Translations under genes and position numbers: made by a program
Part shown: positions 1 through 8,054 of the stretch, piece by piece
Position numbering within the stretch: position 1 is the first letter of the stretch
Layout: the number at the start of each line of letters is the position of its first letter
Assembly: GCA_009377575.1 (NCBI GenBank)
Contig: WHTU01000013.1
Location: forward strand, 1-64,000
DNA: 64,000 bases
DNA from: Nitrososphaeraceae archaeon
GTDB lineage: Archaea; Thermoproteota; Nitrososphaeria; Nitrososphaerales; Nitrososphaeraceae
Direction of reading: 5' to 3'
Notes under the pieces: model-generated
What the model was told of the DNA's origin: nothing
Seen by the model: the letters and a program-made list of their open reading frames with translations, nothing else
The model's database searches: none

Positions 1-552
1 CAGGCATTCAGTGAACTTGATCGCCTTAAAGATAAGCTGGCAGTAGGAGATGCTGTTATAGAAAAGGCCGCCTACGTATATCGAAAGGCTCTGGAACGGG
101 GTCTAGTGAGAGGAAGATCCATATCCGCGCTGGTTGCAGCTGCCCTTTACGCTGCATGCAGAGATACTGAAACCCCTCGGACATTGAAGGACATTGCTAA
201 TGCAAGTAATATCAAGAAGAAGGATGTCGCAAGGTGTTATCGGCTTTTGATAAGGGAGCTTGACTTAAAGATGCCGGTAGTCGACCCCGTTAAATGTGTG
301 GCCAGAATCGCAAGTAAGGCAGGGCTTTCAGAAAAGACAAAGAGAAAGGCACTTGAGATCCTCAAGAGAGCCGAGGAAGGGAAAATATCTGCGGGAAAAG
401 ATCCTATGGGATTGGCGGCGGCTGCGTTGTATGTGGCGTGCGTAATGAACGGTGAGAATAAAACACAAAAAGATGTCGCAGAAGCAGCCGGAGTAACGGA
501 AGTTACAATTAGAAATAGGTACAAAGGATTGAAACTGCATTTAAAGCTATAA
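1..552 (+). CDS. tfb: Transcription initiation factor B (TFB), 3' part
   Basis: The reading frame is open from the first base of the window, so the N-terminal zinc ribbon and B-finger lie outside and only the last 183 residues are seen. These form the two cyclin-like folds of archaeal TFB: the end of repeat 1 contains RSISALVAAALYAACR and repeat 2 contains DPMGLAAAALYVACV, followed by the helix-turn-helix TQKDVAEAAGVTEVTIRNRY that contacts the BRE element. The protein recruits RNA polymerase to the TBP-TATA complex. Archaea of this group often carry several TFB paralogs; which paralog this is cannot be told. Identification is firm from family sequence; the 5' end is missing. Confidence 0.95.
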   Translation, partial: QAFSELDRLKDKLAVGDAVIEKAAYVYRKALERGLVRGRSISALVAAALYAACRDTETPRTLKDIANASNIKKKDVARCYRLLIRELDLKMPVVDPVKCVARIASKAGLSEKTKRKALEILKRAEEGKISAGKDPMGLAAAALYVACVMNGENKTQKDVAEAAGVTEVTIRNRYKGLKLHLKL

Positions 553-864
553 CTCGTTTGATTTCTGCAGGAAGGTAAAAAAACTGGCAGAGCGTCAACT
601 TCACGCGGAAGGGCGCAATAGGAGTCTGTTTAGCATAGGTTGTGAAAGAGGCTGAAAAATATGCTTAAATATACTCCTAAATCCACCTTTATGTAATACT
701 CATCCGCCTGTTGAGTTAAAATACCAAGCTATCTTCCTACCATACTGGTATCGAGAAGGAAATAACCAATATATACCACATTATGGGACAGAAACGAGTC
801 TGCCTGGACTCTCACATGGGATAACCCGCACCTTTCAAAAAGAATTCAATGAGTGTATGCTAGT
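553..864. other. Non-coding gap between convergent genes, possible structured transcript
   Basis: About 310 bases between the tfb stop and the end of the convergent aIF1 gene hold no convincing protein gene. A TATA-like TTAAATATA lies at 665-673 on the + strand. Downstream are two short perfect hairpins: 738-750 (five-base stem, three-base loop) and 796-811 (GAGTC/GACTC stem with a six-base loop). The layout would fit a small untranslated RNA starting near 695, but no known family (SRP RNA, C/D box RNA, tRNA) was recognised. Confidence 0.3.
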
Positions 865-1173
865 TCATTGAACTTCAATAGCCGCCTCATTGAAACCCAT
901 TCTAAGCAGATAGCCTTTAACATCATCTCTATGGTCACCCTGCAACATTATGAACCCATCTTTCGCGGTGCCACCACACGCAAATCTGCTCTTCAATTCC
1001 TTAATTATACTCTGAACATCACTTTGTTTTGGATCTATACCTTCAATCATAGTTGTTGTCTTGGAGAAACGCCTTTTTTCTAGTCGAACGATGATCCTTG
1101 TATCCTCTTTCTCCAGTTCGCCACAGGCACAAAGATCATCGGGAAGGCCACATTTCTTGCATATAACCGCCAT
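865..1173 (-). CDS. Translation initiation factor aIF1 (SUI1 family)
   Basis: A 102-residue SUI1/eIF1 protein, which binds the small ribosomal subunit near the P site and monitors start-codon selection. An N-terminal CKKCGLPDDLCAC stretch (residues 6-18) gives a short Cys-rich zinc-knuckle-like segment, typical of many archaeal aIF1 proteins. The core motif follows: basic RRFSKTTTMIEGID, then LKSRFACGGTAKDG and IMLQGDHRDDVKGYL, the conserved SUI1 signature. The length agrees with the archaeal family (about 100 residues). The gene is convergent to tfb and is not obviously in an operon. The ATG start is the only one that keeps the Cys-rich segment. Confidence 0.95.
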   Translation of the reverse strand: MAVICKKCGLPDDLCACGELEKEDTRIIVRLEKRRFSKTTTMIEGIDPKQSDVQSIIKELKSRFACGGTAKDGFIMLQGDHRDDVKGYLLRMGFNEAAIEVQ

Positions 1174-1356
1174 CTATTGATAGTTATTTCCCCAATTCTT
1201 ACTTTTAAGCCTTGCCTGATGACAGAGGCTCGTCAGGCTCATTTCTTATATTCTCATATTTCATGTCATCTGCTGAGATCTGATTACATCTACCGTACCG
1301 ATTCTCATCCTTAATCGTAATCTATTTAACCGAGTTACCGTCCTTCAAATGTAGCA

Positions 1357-1527
1357 ATGAGCAGCAGCAAGAAAAAGAATGCGCCACTACCAGCTTCAAG
1401 TGCAGGGTTACTTCGATTCTTTGAAGATGAGACAAAAGGGGTCAAGGTAAGGCCTGAATTGATACTCGGGATAGCAGGTGGGATAATTGGTGTGTCTATC
1501 CTCATTCGCGTAATATTTCCTGTGTGA
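1357..1527 (+). CDS. Preprotein translocase Sec61-beta subunit
   Basis: This 56-residue gene encodes the small beta subunit of the archaeal SecYEbeta translocon. It begins MSSSKKKNAPLPASSAGLL, a basic cytoplasmic N-terminus, and then has FFEDETKGVKVRPE, the usual Sec61-beta juxtamembrane motif. A single transmembrane helix (about residues 35-54, LILGIAGGIIGVSILIRVIF) ends the protein. Length and layout are exactly those of archaeal Sec61-beta. Its TGA stop overlaps the GTG start of the downstream DUF2070 gene (GTGA), so the two are translationally coupled. Confidence 0.93.
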   Translation: MSSSKKKNAPLPASSAGLLRFFEDETKGVKVRPELILGIAGGIIGVSILIRVIFPV

Positions 1528-3335
1528 AGACACTTTTTATGTTTAGTCAGGCAGAAGATAGCGTTTCAAATATACACAAAAGATGGGCTCTAACAAAGCT
1601 AAATCCATCAACTACTAAAGTCTCTTTTGTAATCACATGTTGCGCCTTTACTGCTCTAGTTATCCTCATCAATGCATATGTATCTGGGGTTGGATTCGAT
1701 AACCTTCCGTATCTCCTTTACTATGTCGTCGTAGGCAACATCGCCTTATTCGCACTGACATATTTGGACTACATGCTATTGAAAGGTACCTCCTTAAGCA
1801 AGCTCTCAAAGGTTTTTCACGTATCTGCATTCTCGTATCTTATCTGGTTGCTTACCTTGGGCATCGGCATGCTCGCTCCTAATTTAATAAACAATGATGG
1901 TCCTGCTGCTGCTGCTGCCACTAACTCAAGTTACCTATTGGAAGGGTTGCTATTCGTGGCCGGTTTTAGGGTCTGTATGTTCAAGTCTGTTTTTGGGGCT
2001 AGATTTATTCGGGCGATCCTTGTAGGACTGGTCGCCCCATTCACCATTGTCTTTTTCTTTATGCCCCTTCAATTTCTCCCGGAATTGTTTACAAATCCGG
2101 TCGCTCTTGGATACGGACTAGTTCTTCTCGGCATGGGGATTTTGTGGGTAATTATGGCAGATCGTGCGGGAAGACCGGAGATTAGGAGCACATTTGAAGT
2201 CTTGCAGGCATTTCTGGCTGCTTGGACTGAGAAAGATGGAACAAGGTTTGAGCGAATAGCCGAAGAAAAAGCAGATGAAAAGCCCGTCTCTACATTCATG
2301 ATGAAGTTTTCCCTTGACAAAAACAATGGATACTCCCTTGTTGTACCTGAAGTCCATCCTGGTCCCTTCCTGTCTGTAGGGGGCAGTAATCTCCCCTACG
2401 TTCTATACAACGCTTTTTCTGGAAGGGCAATGGTCTTGCACGGAGTTTCTGACCACGCATTGAATATTCCTTCTAAGGAAGAGCTAGACAAATACATAAG
2501 AGGACTCAAATCCGCTAAAAAGATCTCATCTCATAGCCGCTGTTCGAGGCCAGTCAGAATTGAGGATGGTCACTGCAGCGTGACGGGTATAAGATTCGAT
2601 AATGTCTGTATGCTAATTTTGTCCATGTCTCCAAAAGGTATGGAGGATGTACCTTATTCAGTGCTCTCTCAACTTACCCATTACTCAAAAAAGATCGGGT
2701 TTGATTCCTTGCTTTTAATAGATAGTCATAACGCAATGGGAGTTTCATTGGATGGTCAGCAGACAGAGCAGCTGCTCAGGACTGCTGAGCGTTGCTTGGA
2801 TAAGCTAGTCACAGCAGCCGAATATCCGTTTCGCGCAGGCTATGCCAATATTAGAGACATACCTCTTGGAGCGAGTTTCCAAGACGATTTGGGCGAGTCT
2901 GGGTTGGCTATGCTTGCATTGTGTATCGACAACAAGTGGAACTTGTTGGGCTGGGCTGATTCTAATAACATGAAGAATGGTCTGCGTGAGGAACTTTTGA
3001 AAAGACTGACGAGTCAAGACCATCACATGGTAGAGATCTGCACCTCAGATACACATGGTACTTCAGGGAAAAGAACCAGGAATGGATACTTCGCACTTGG
3101 AGAGCTTAGCAAGGAAGATGAGATCATAGATGCATTTCAAGCATTGTCACTTCGCGCCAAGGAATCGGCCGAGTCTTCATCTCTGGAGCTGTACTCTGCT
3201 ATATCAAGTGTAAAGGTTATGGGGTCAAAACAACTAGACGAATATTCATCTGCATTAGATAGATCGATGAGGGTCACGAAAGTATTCTTGTGTGCCCTCG
3301 CGGTAACGTTTGTTAGTATGATACTGATGACCTAA
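1524..3335 (+). CDS. DUF2070 family multi-pass membrane protein
   Basis: A 603-residue protein of the archaeal DUF2070 family, function unknown. The first 210 residues contain six or more hydrophobic segments (for example around residues 35-52, 63-82, 98-117, 136-150, 160-180 and 192-208). A soluble domain follows, with VPEVHPGPFLSVGGSNLPY (about residues 273-291), a His/Gly-rich signature of the family, and later LLIDSHNAMG and ICTSDTHGTSGKRTRNGY, which look like conserved acid/histidine sites. A last helix lies at 584-602. The GTG start overlaps the Sec61-beta stop by four bases. Coupling to the translocon suggests a membrane or secretion role, but that is inference only. Confidence 0.85.
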   Translation: MKTLFMFSQAEDSVSNIHKRWALTKLNPSTTKVSFVITCCAFTALVILINAYVSGVGFDNLPYLLYYVVVGNIALFALTYLDYMLLKGTSLSKLSKVFHVSAFSYLIWLLTLGIGMLAPNLINNDGPAAAAATNSSYLLEGLLFVAGFRVCMFKSVFGARFIRAILVGLVAPFTIVFFFMPLQFLPELFTNPVALGYGLVLLGMGILWVIMADRAGRPEIRSTFEVLQAFLAAWTEKDGTRFERIAEEKADEKPVSTFMMKFSLDKNNGYSLVVPEVHPGPFLSVGGSNLPYVLYNAFSGRAMVLHGVSDHALNIPSKEELDKYIRGLKSAKKISSHSRCSRPVRIEDGHCSVTGIRFDNVCMLILSMSPKGMEDVPYSVLSQLTHYSKKIGFDSLLLIDSHNAMGVSLDGQQTEQLLRTAERCLDKLVTAAEYPFRAGYANIRDIPLGASFQDDLGESGLAMLALCIDNKWNLLGWADSNNMKNGLREELLKRLTSQDHHMVEICTSDTHGTSGKRTRNGYFALGELSKEDEIIDAFQALSLRAKESAESSSLELYSAISSVKVMGSKQLDEYSSALDRSMRVTKVFLCALAVTFVSMILMT

Positions 3336-3467
3336 ATTGTGATAAGGTATAGCTGGATAATTACGAGTTTCATCGGTAAGATTTGATATGAAACTAATTT
3401 ACGTCGCATTTATTGTATGGTTTGCGTGATACAAAAAAAGGGTACGACTATGTCTTTTCAAGTTAGG

Positions 3468-3542
3468 TGGATGGGGAGAGATTCGAACTCTCGACCACCT
3501 GTGTGTGAGACAGGTATCATAACCAGGCTAGACCACCCATCC
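3468..3542 (-). tRNA. tRNA-Val (CAC anticodon)
   Basis: On the minus strand the sequence folds as a full cloverleaf. The acceptor stem is GGATGGG/CCCATCC, the anticodon stem CCTGT/ACAGG, and the loop CTCACAC has anticodon CAC. The T arm is GAGAG-TTCGAAT-CTCTC with the invariant TTCGAAT, and the D arm contains TAGCCTGGTTAT. The discriminator base is A, and CCA is not encoded (ACC is followed by T). No intron is present. CAC reads valine GTG codons. Confidence 0.97.
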
Positions 3543-3694
3543 AAATTTCTCGAAAGAGCCAGCCCGTCACTATTCTCTTGAAATACTGTGCACTGTGTAT
3601 TTCAATATATCAATATATTTCACTCGTCTTCGTCTCCTCCGCTTCTTTTCTACTAATTCATTCGCTGAAGGCGAGACGGGAGAGGGGGCTGAGA

Positions 3695-4948
3695 CTACGT
3701 GCCCTGATCAAAGCCTTTTAGGTATTTTTGTTGATGTTGCGTGAGCTGGTCGATGTATATTCCCATGGAATGGAGCTTTGCTTCGGCTATGACCATGTCC
3801 TGGTGCCGTTCAATTTCATAGACCCTAGGTTCAAGGGAATTATGAGTCTGAGCGATGCGGATTACGGAGAGAAGTTGATTTGCAAAGCTCATGTCCATAA
3901 CCTCGGAGGGATGTCCCTCGGCAGCGGCTAGATTCACCAGTCTGCCCTCTGCTATGAGGTAAACGGCTTTATTATTTGACAATTGATACTGGTAAACATG
4001 ATCATTTATCTTATTTTTCGCTACTGCATTTTTCTCCAATGCGTCGACTGAGATTTCAACATTAAAATGCCCTGCATTGGCCAATAAAGCTCCGTTCTTC
4101 AACCTGAGAATTATGTCATAATCAATCACATCTTTACAGCCTGTTGTCGTTATGAATAGATCTCCTGCGGGGGCAACCTCAGAAACCTTTCCAACTGAAA
4201 AGCCGTCTAACTTTCCTTTCAGAGCTGCTATAGGATCCACTTCAGTAATGGTCACATTTGCGCCCAAACCTGCCGCCTTGCGAGCAATCCCTTTGCCTAC
4301 ATGCCCGTATCCACAGATGACGACGTTTTTTCCTGATATCAGGATATTAGTGGCGCGAATTATTCCATCTAACGCAGATTGACCAGTTCCATAATAATTA
4401 TCAAAGTCATGTTTTGTCTCTGCATCGTTTACTGCAATGATAGGGTATTTGAGAATCCCACCTTTCTCCATAGATCTTAGCCTTACAACCCCTGTTGTTG
4501 TTTCCTCTGTTCCTCCGTACACAGACTTGAACTTTTGAATCTCTCTGTGCATTTCTAGGGTAAGGTCAGCTCCATCATCGATGGTTATGTTTGGATCAAT
4601 CTTCATCGCCATGTGGATGTCGTCATAGTATTCTTGCGTCGATACCCCCCTGCTGGCATAAATTGATATCTTGTCATCTTCGGCTAGGGATGCGGCCACG
4701 TCATCCTGAGTACTGAGAGGATTACATCCGCACCAGGAAAGCTCTGCCCCCAATGCCTTAAGAGATTCAACCAATACTGCTGTCTCCTTAGTGACATGAA
4801 GACAACCAGCAACGCGTACACCTTCTAACGGCTTGCTTTTTTCATATTGCCTAGTCAAAGATTGCAAGACAGGCATATGGGACAATGCCCATTGAATTTT
4901 TCTCCTTCCTTCATCTGCTAGGGAGACATCATGAACACGATAACTCAT
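3695..4948 (-). CDS. ahcY: S-adenosylhomocysteine hydrolase (adenosylhomocysteinase)
   Basis: Cleaves S-adenosylhomocysteine to adenosine and homocysteine in the SAM cycle. All family landmarks are present: LHVTKETAVL with the catalytic His, CNPLSTQDD, DDGADLT, GGTEETTTG, the Lys/Asp pair in NDAETKHDFDNYYGTGQS, the NAD-binding GYGHVGKG, NAGHFNVE, and LIAEGRLVNLAAAEGHPSEVM. The C-terminal tail LTQHQQKYL supplies the Lys/Tyr pair that reaches NAD of the neighbouring subunit. An ATG eight codons upstream (4972) is also open, but a TATA-like stretch (about 4973-4984) overlaps it, so the ATG at 4948 (MSYRVHDV) is preferred. A divergent paralog lies at 36130-37353. Confidence 0.96.
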   Translation of the reverse strand: MSYRVHDVSLADEGRRKIQWALSHMPVLQSLTRQYEKSKPLEGVRVAGCLHVTKETAVLVESLKALGAELSWCGCNPLSTQDDVAASLAEDDKISIYASRGVSTQEYYDDIHMAMKIDPNITIDDGADLTLEMHREIQKFKSVYGGTEETTTGVVRLRSMEKGGILKYPIIAVNDAETKHDFDNYYGTGQSALDGIIRATNILISGKNVVICGYGHVGKGIARKAAGLGANVTITEVDPIAALKGKLDGFSVGKVSEVAPAGDLFITTTGCKDVIDYDIILRLKNGALLANAGHFNVEISVDALEKNAVAKNKINDHVYQYQLSNNKAVYLIAEGRLVNLAAAEGHPSEVMDMSFANQLLSVIRIAQTHNSLEPRVYEIERHQDMVIAEAKLHSMGIYIDQLTQHQQKYLKGFDQGT

Positions 4949-4972
4949 ATTGCATGCCGATACACGGGCCAT

Positions 4973-4984
4973 ATATTATTTTAA
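4973..4984 (-). promoter_or_regulatory. TATA-like box of the ahcY gene
   Basis: The minus-strand sequence TTAAAATAATAT lies about 30 bases before the ATG at 4948. This is the spacing expected for a leaderless archaeal transcript and supports the downstream of the two possible ATG starts. Confidence 0.5.
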
Positions 4985-5310
4985 CTTGAAGAGGCAGCCG
5001 GTGGCATGTGCATCGTACGGTTCTAAAATTGGATTATCTAATTCTATTTTCCTGCTAACAATGAATACAGTGAGCGGAAATAAAAAGGGAGACAGGAAGG
5101 AATTGAGAAACTGAAAAGGAGTGAAAAAAAGGAAAGTGTAATGAGCAGCGAAAAGAGAAATTAGCAGTGATGGTTCAAAGAAATCTTAGAAATGGGGCAA
5201 GTTGGCGCTAGCGTGGTTCAAAAGCTATTAGTTAAAAAACCACTCAATTCTCCCTTGCCTCCAGTTTGAAGCAAAAGGTATATGATGATCGGATCGATTT
5301 TAGGTAAAGT
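4985..5310. other. Intergenic region with purine-rich stretch
   Basis: Between ahcY and the LOG-like gene, about 330 bases carry no recognisable gene. Positions about 5070-5170 are strongly purine-biased on the + strand (repeated GGA, GAAA and AAGG runs). Only very short frames occur there. I see no RNA fold or repeat of known type. Confidence 0.5.
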
Positions 5311-5832
5311 GTGCGGAAGTTTCAGATAGGCGTAATTGGCTATAACGACGATCGCTGCACACAGGTAGCCAAAAAAATGGCATATGAGGTTGGTAAAGAA
5401 ATCGCGCTCTCCGGCTCAGTCCTAGTATGTGGAGGTCTTGGAGGAGTAATGGAGGCCGCATGCCAAGGTGCAAAGGAACTGAACGGTGTTACGGTGGGTA
5501 TTATTCCGCAAGACAACTTTAGTTTTGCGAATGAATTTTGTGATATTGTAATTTGCAGTGGTATCGGATTTGCGCGAGATTTTATAGTGGCCACGTCATG
5601 TGACGGAATAATTGCCGTCGGTGGTGGAATCGGGACACTAATCGAGATGTCTGTGGGCTACATGATCAAGAAGAAAATAGTTGTCATCTCAGCTAGTGGT
5701 GGAGTCTCTGATGTTTATGCGGGCAGGTATCTGGACGAAAGGAGGAGAGTGTTAATCGATTCGGCACCAGACGCTAAAACAGCAGTACAAGCCATACTAA
5801 ATGAAAGGAAAAGCACCCCGAAAGAAATCTGA
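5311..5832 (+). CDS. TIGR00725/LOG-like nucleotide-binding protein
   Basis: A 173-residue Rossmann-like protein of the SLOG superfamily (TIGR00725-type, related to lysine decarboxylase-like LOG proteins and molybdenum-cofactor carrier proteins). Visible features are an N-terminal IGVIGYNDD strand-loop, VCGGLGGVMEAACQGAKE (about residues 40-57), the GIIPQ strand, and the glycine-rich IIAVGGGIGTLIEMSVGY (about 99-116), which is the PGGxGTxxE-like phosphate-binding motif with the conserved Glu. The substrate is unknown; cytokinin phosphoribohydrolase, nucleotide binding and cofactor carriage are all possible. The start is GTG at 5311; no earlier start gives a family-like N-terminus. It stands alone on this strand. 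Confidence 0.8.
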   Translation: MRKFQIGVIGYNDDRCTQVAKKMAYEVGKEIALSGSVLVCGGLGGVMEAACQGAKELNGVTVGIIPQDNFSFANEFCDIVICSGIGFARDFIVATSCDGIIAVGGGIGTLIEMSVGYMIKKKIVVISASGGVSDVYAGRYLDERRRVLIDSAPDAKTAVQAILNERKSTPKEI

Positions 5833-5924
5833 ATACTGTCTGTCTCCTCTCAGAGCAGACGCCAGTTGTTGAAGCTGCAGTTGTTGTATTTATTCTAGCT
5901 ACTGCTGTCGATTATGAGATTTCG

Positions 5925-7070
5925 TTAACCTGCAAATTTGAGGAGATACGGGCCAGGAGCATAAAACTTGCCATATTTTTCGGACATTTCATTTAACTTT
6001 TCAACAATGCTTTTCATGCCAACCTCCGCAGCAGTCGCCAGCAGATCTTTTTTAAGCCCCATCCCAAGACGAAGAGCCTTTTCTAAGTCGGATTGAGCGC
6101 AGACCTCATTGGAAAGGAGCCATCCTGCATTGTTCGAAGCCACCGCTAGCATCACGGTAGGGTCAAAAGCTTCGGCGTCCGCTTGAACAAGATCTTTTCG
6201 CTCATATTTATTTGACGAATATGAATAGAAACCTTCCCCAGTTTTTTGTCCAAGTTTCTTTTCTTGGAACAACTTTTCGATTAATGGATGAGGATTGATG
6301 ACCTTGTCATCTCTGAGATGCATCTCATGACTTGCCTTATTAACAACATCCAAACCGGTATAATCGGCGAGTTCAAATATGCCCATCGGAAAGCCTAATT
6401 TGGATTTCAGCGCGGCGTCTATCTCCTCATAAGTGACACCATCCCTTTCTTTACAAAAAACCGCTTCATGAACTAGTGGTATGAAAATCCTGTTTACGAT
6501 GAACCCAGCAACATCCTTCTGTACAAGTACGGGAGTCTTTCCCAAAGCTTCTACAAAGGTCATTAAGCTCTCTACAGTACTTTGATCAGTTTTGTGGCCT
6601 CGAATCACTTCTACTAGCTTCATTAACTGAGGAGGATTGAAGAAGTGTAATCCTATGAATGAGCCCGGACGATCTGTTAGGTCAGCCATCTCGCTTATTG
6701 GCAGAGTGCTTGTGTTTGATGCGAAGATAGTTTTAGGATCAGCGTAAGAGCTTACTTCCTTGTAGACTATCCTTTTTAGCGAGAGGTCTTCAGGTACCGC
6801 TTCAATAACAAGGTCTGCACCCTTCAAACCCTCCTTCATATCAACTACCGGTTCTAACCTAGAAAGAGTCTGCTCAAAAGATTCTTTGGTCAACTTGTTT
6901 TTTTCAACCATCTTATTGAGTGACCATTTGATCTTATCCATGGCACTATCTAGAAACCTCTGCTCAACATCCCTCAAGAGGACCTTAAATCCGGCCATAG
7001 CGGCAATCTGTGCTATTCCGTGCCCCATAGTCCCGGATCCTAGTACCGTAACATTTGCCATCTTGTCCAT
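5925..7070 (-). CDS. 3-hydroxyacyl-CoA (3-hydroxybutyryl-CoA) dehydrogenase
   Basis: Oxidises (S)-3-hydroxyacyl-CoA to 3-ketoacyl-CoA with NAD(P)+. In ammonia-oxidizing archaea a homologous enzyme runs the 3-hydroxybutyryl-CoA step of the HP/HB cycle. The N-terminus has the Rossmann motif VLGSGTMGHGIAQIAA, then IEAVPEDLSLK, the catalytic SNTSTLPI region and FIGLHFFNPPQLMKLVEVI (active-site His). Two C-terminal 3HCDH domains follow; the first contains VNRIFIPLVHEA and KLGFPMGIFELADYTGLDV. A longer frame reaches an ATG at 7157, but the family-like N-terminus begins at ATG 7070 or 7061; 7070 is used here (381 residues). The carbon-fixation role is inferred from organism type and the mutase genes at 30-33 kb. 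Confidence 0.92.
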   Translation of the reverse strand: MDKMANVTVLGSGTMGHGIAQIAAMAGFKVLLRDVEQRFLDSAMDKIKWSLNKMVEKNKLTKESFEQTLSRLEPVVDMKEGLKGADLVIEAVPEDLSLKRIVYKEVSSYADPKTIFASNTSTLPISEMADLTDRPGSFIGLHFFNPPQLMKLVEVIRGHKTDQSTVESLMTFVEALGKTPVLVQKDVAGFIVNRIFIPLVHEAVFCKERDGVTYEEIDAALKSKLGFPMGIFELADYTGLDVVNKASHEMHLRDDKVINPHPLIEKLFQEKKLGQKTGEGFYSYSSNKYERKDLVQADAEAFDPTVMLAVASNNAGWLLSNEVCAQSDLEKALRLGMGLKKDLLATAAEVGMKSIVEKLNEMSEKYGKFYAPGPYLLKFAG

Positions 7071-7169
7071 TTTACGATCACAATCTATCATTCGAAGGGG
7101 GCTTTTAGTCTTGCCTTGGATTGAAAGCAATTTAAGAGAATGATTCCTTAATTCCATCTGTATCAGTAT

Positions 7170-7838
7170 TTGGATCTGTTCAGATTTACTGCCGATGTGT
7201 CTTCCCTTTCAGAGCGTATGACAAAGAATTCATCAGAAGAGGTAGTCGATAGACTTGATTTTGTCAGAAACCGCTTGGTTGATCTCTACAAACGTAATTT
7301 GGTGAAAATAAATCACTCTGTTATGGAGCTAATTTGTGCGAAACACCTGATAGAGTTTGGTTATAGTGTCGATGTTGAGAGGAGGCTAACCGATATTCTG
7401 ATCTGCGATGTCTTTGCGAGTAAAGGTGATGGAGAAGCAATTGTTGAAATAGAGACTGGCTTCATACCTCCCGAGCATGCTTTAGATCCTACGGCGTACT
7501 ATGTTGCAAGAATTGCCAGCAAGATTTCTCGATATAGCAAGTACGCAAATAAGTTTGTTCTTGCCACGACCCCAGTAAGCATATTGCCAATACCCGACCT
7601 TTTTCGTTTTCCGGTACTTGCAAGGAGAGCCGATGAGCTTCAGAAATTAAAGCTCGTCTGCGACAAATATTACAAGGATCCCCCTATAGAAGTCGATGAC
7701 ATTCTCAATGGTAGGTTGCACATGATCTATATCATTGACATCGATGAGGGAAAAATCCAAGAAATGGATGTAGAAACCTATTTCGATCAGCTACAGATTG
7801 CTTCTGAAGTTTCGACTAGAATTATGGAGAAATTCTGA
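7170..7838 (+). CDS. Unknown protein with PD-(D/E)XK-nuclease-like core
   Basis: A 222-residue protein I do not recognise as a named family. Residues about 50-105 resemble a PD-(D/E)XK fold: a helix with MELICAKHLIEFGYSVDVE, a strand ILICDVFASK with a candidate acidic residue, then EAIVEIETGF, where the usual ExK position reads ExE. A Lys/Arg/Tyr-rich helix follows (ARIASKISRYSKYANKF) and then FVLATTP. The TTG start at 7170 is uncertain; ATG at 7218 also fits. The gene is divergent from the hydroxyacyl-CoA dehydrogenase. It may be a DNA-repair or restriction-like nuclease, or a degenerate one; function is not established. Confidence 0.7.
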   Translation: MDLFRFTADVSSLSERMTKNSSEEVVDRLDFVRNRLVDLYKRNLVKINHSVMELICAKHLIEFGYSVDVERRLTDILICDVFASKGDGEAIVEIETGFIPPEHALDPTAYYVARIASKISRYSKYANKFVLATTPVSILPIPDLFRFPVLARRADELQKLKLVCDKYYKDPPIEVDDILNGRLHMIYIIDIDEGKIQEMDVETYFDQLQIASEVSTRIMEKF

Positions 7839-8054
7839 ATCATGATACTTTTTCTAATATAAGACTAGTAGTCGTCGTTGTCGAAGTGTGTCCTACTGGG
7901 GAACAGTCATAATATATCTTTAATTATTCATCTCAAGGCATCTAAATTCTTCTTTACATTAAAGCAATAAGATTCTGAACAAGCAATTTCTGAATGTATA
8001 GTTATACTAGTCTTCGTCCTACCGCTTAATAGATATGTAAAGGGAAATCTTGCG

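Noticed and set aside
7061-7157. Upstream ATG for 3-hydroxyacyl-CoA dehydrogenase
   Set aside because: Adds 29 residues not typical of the family and uses most of the divergent promoter region.
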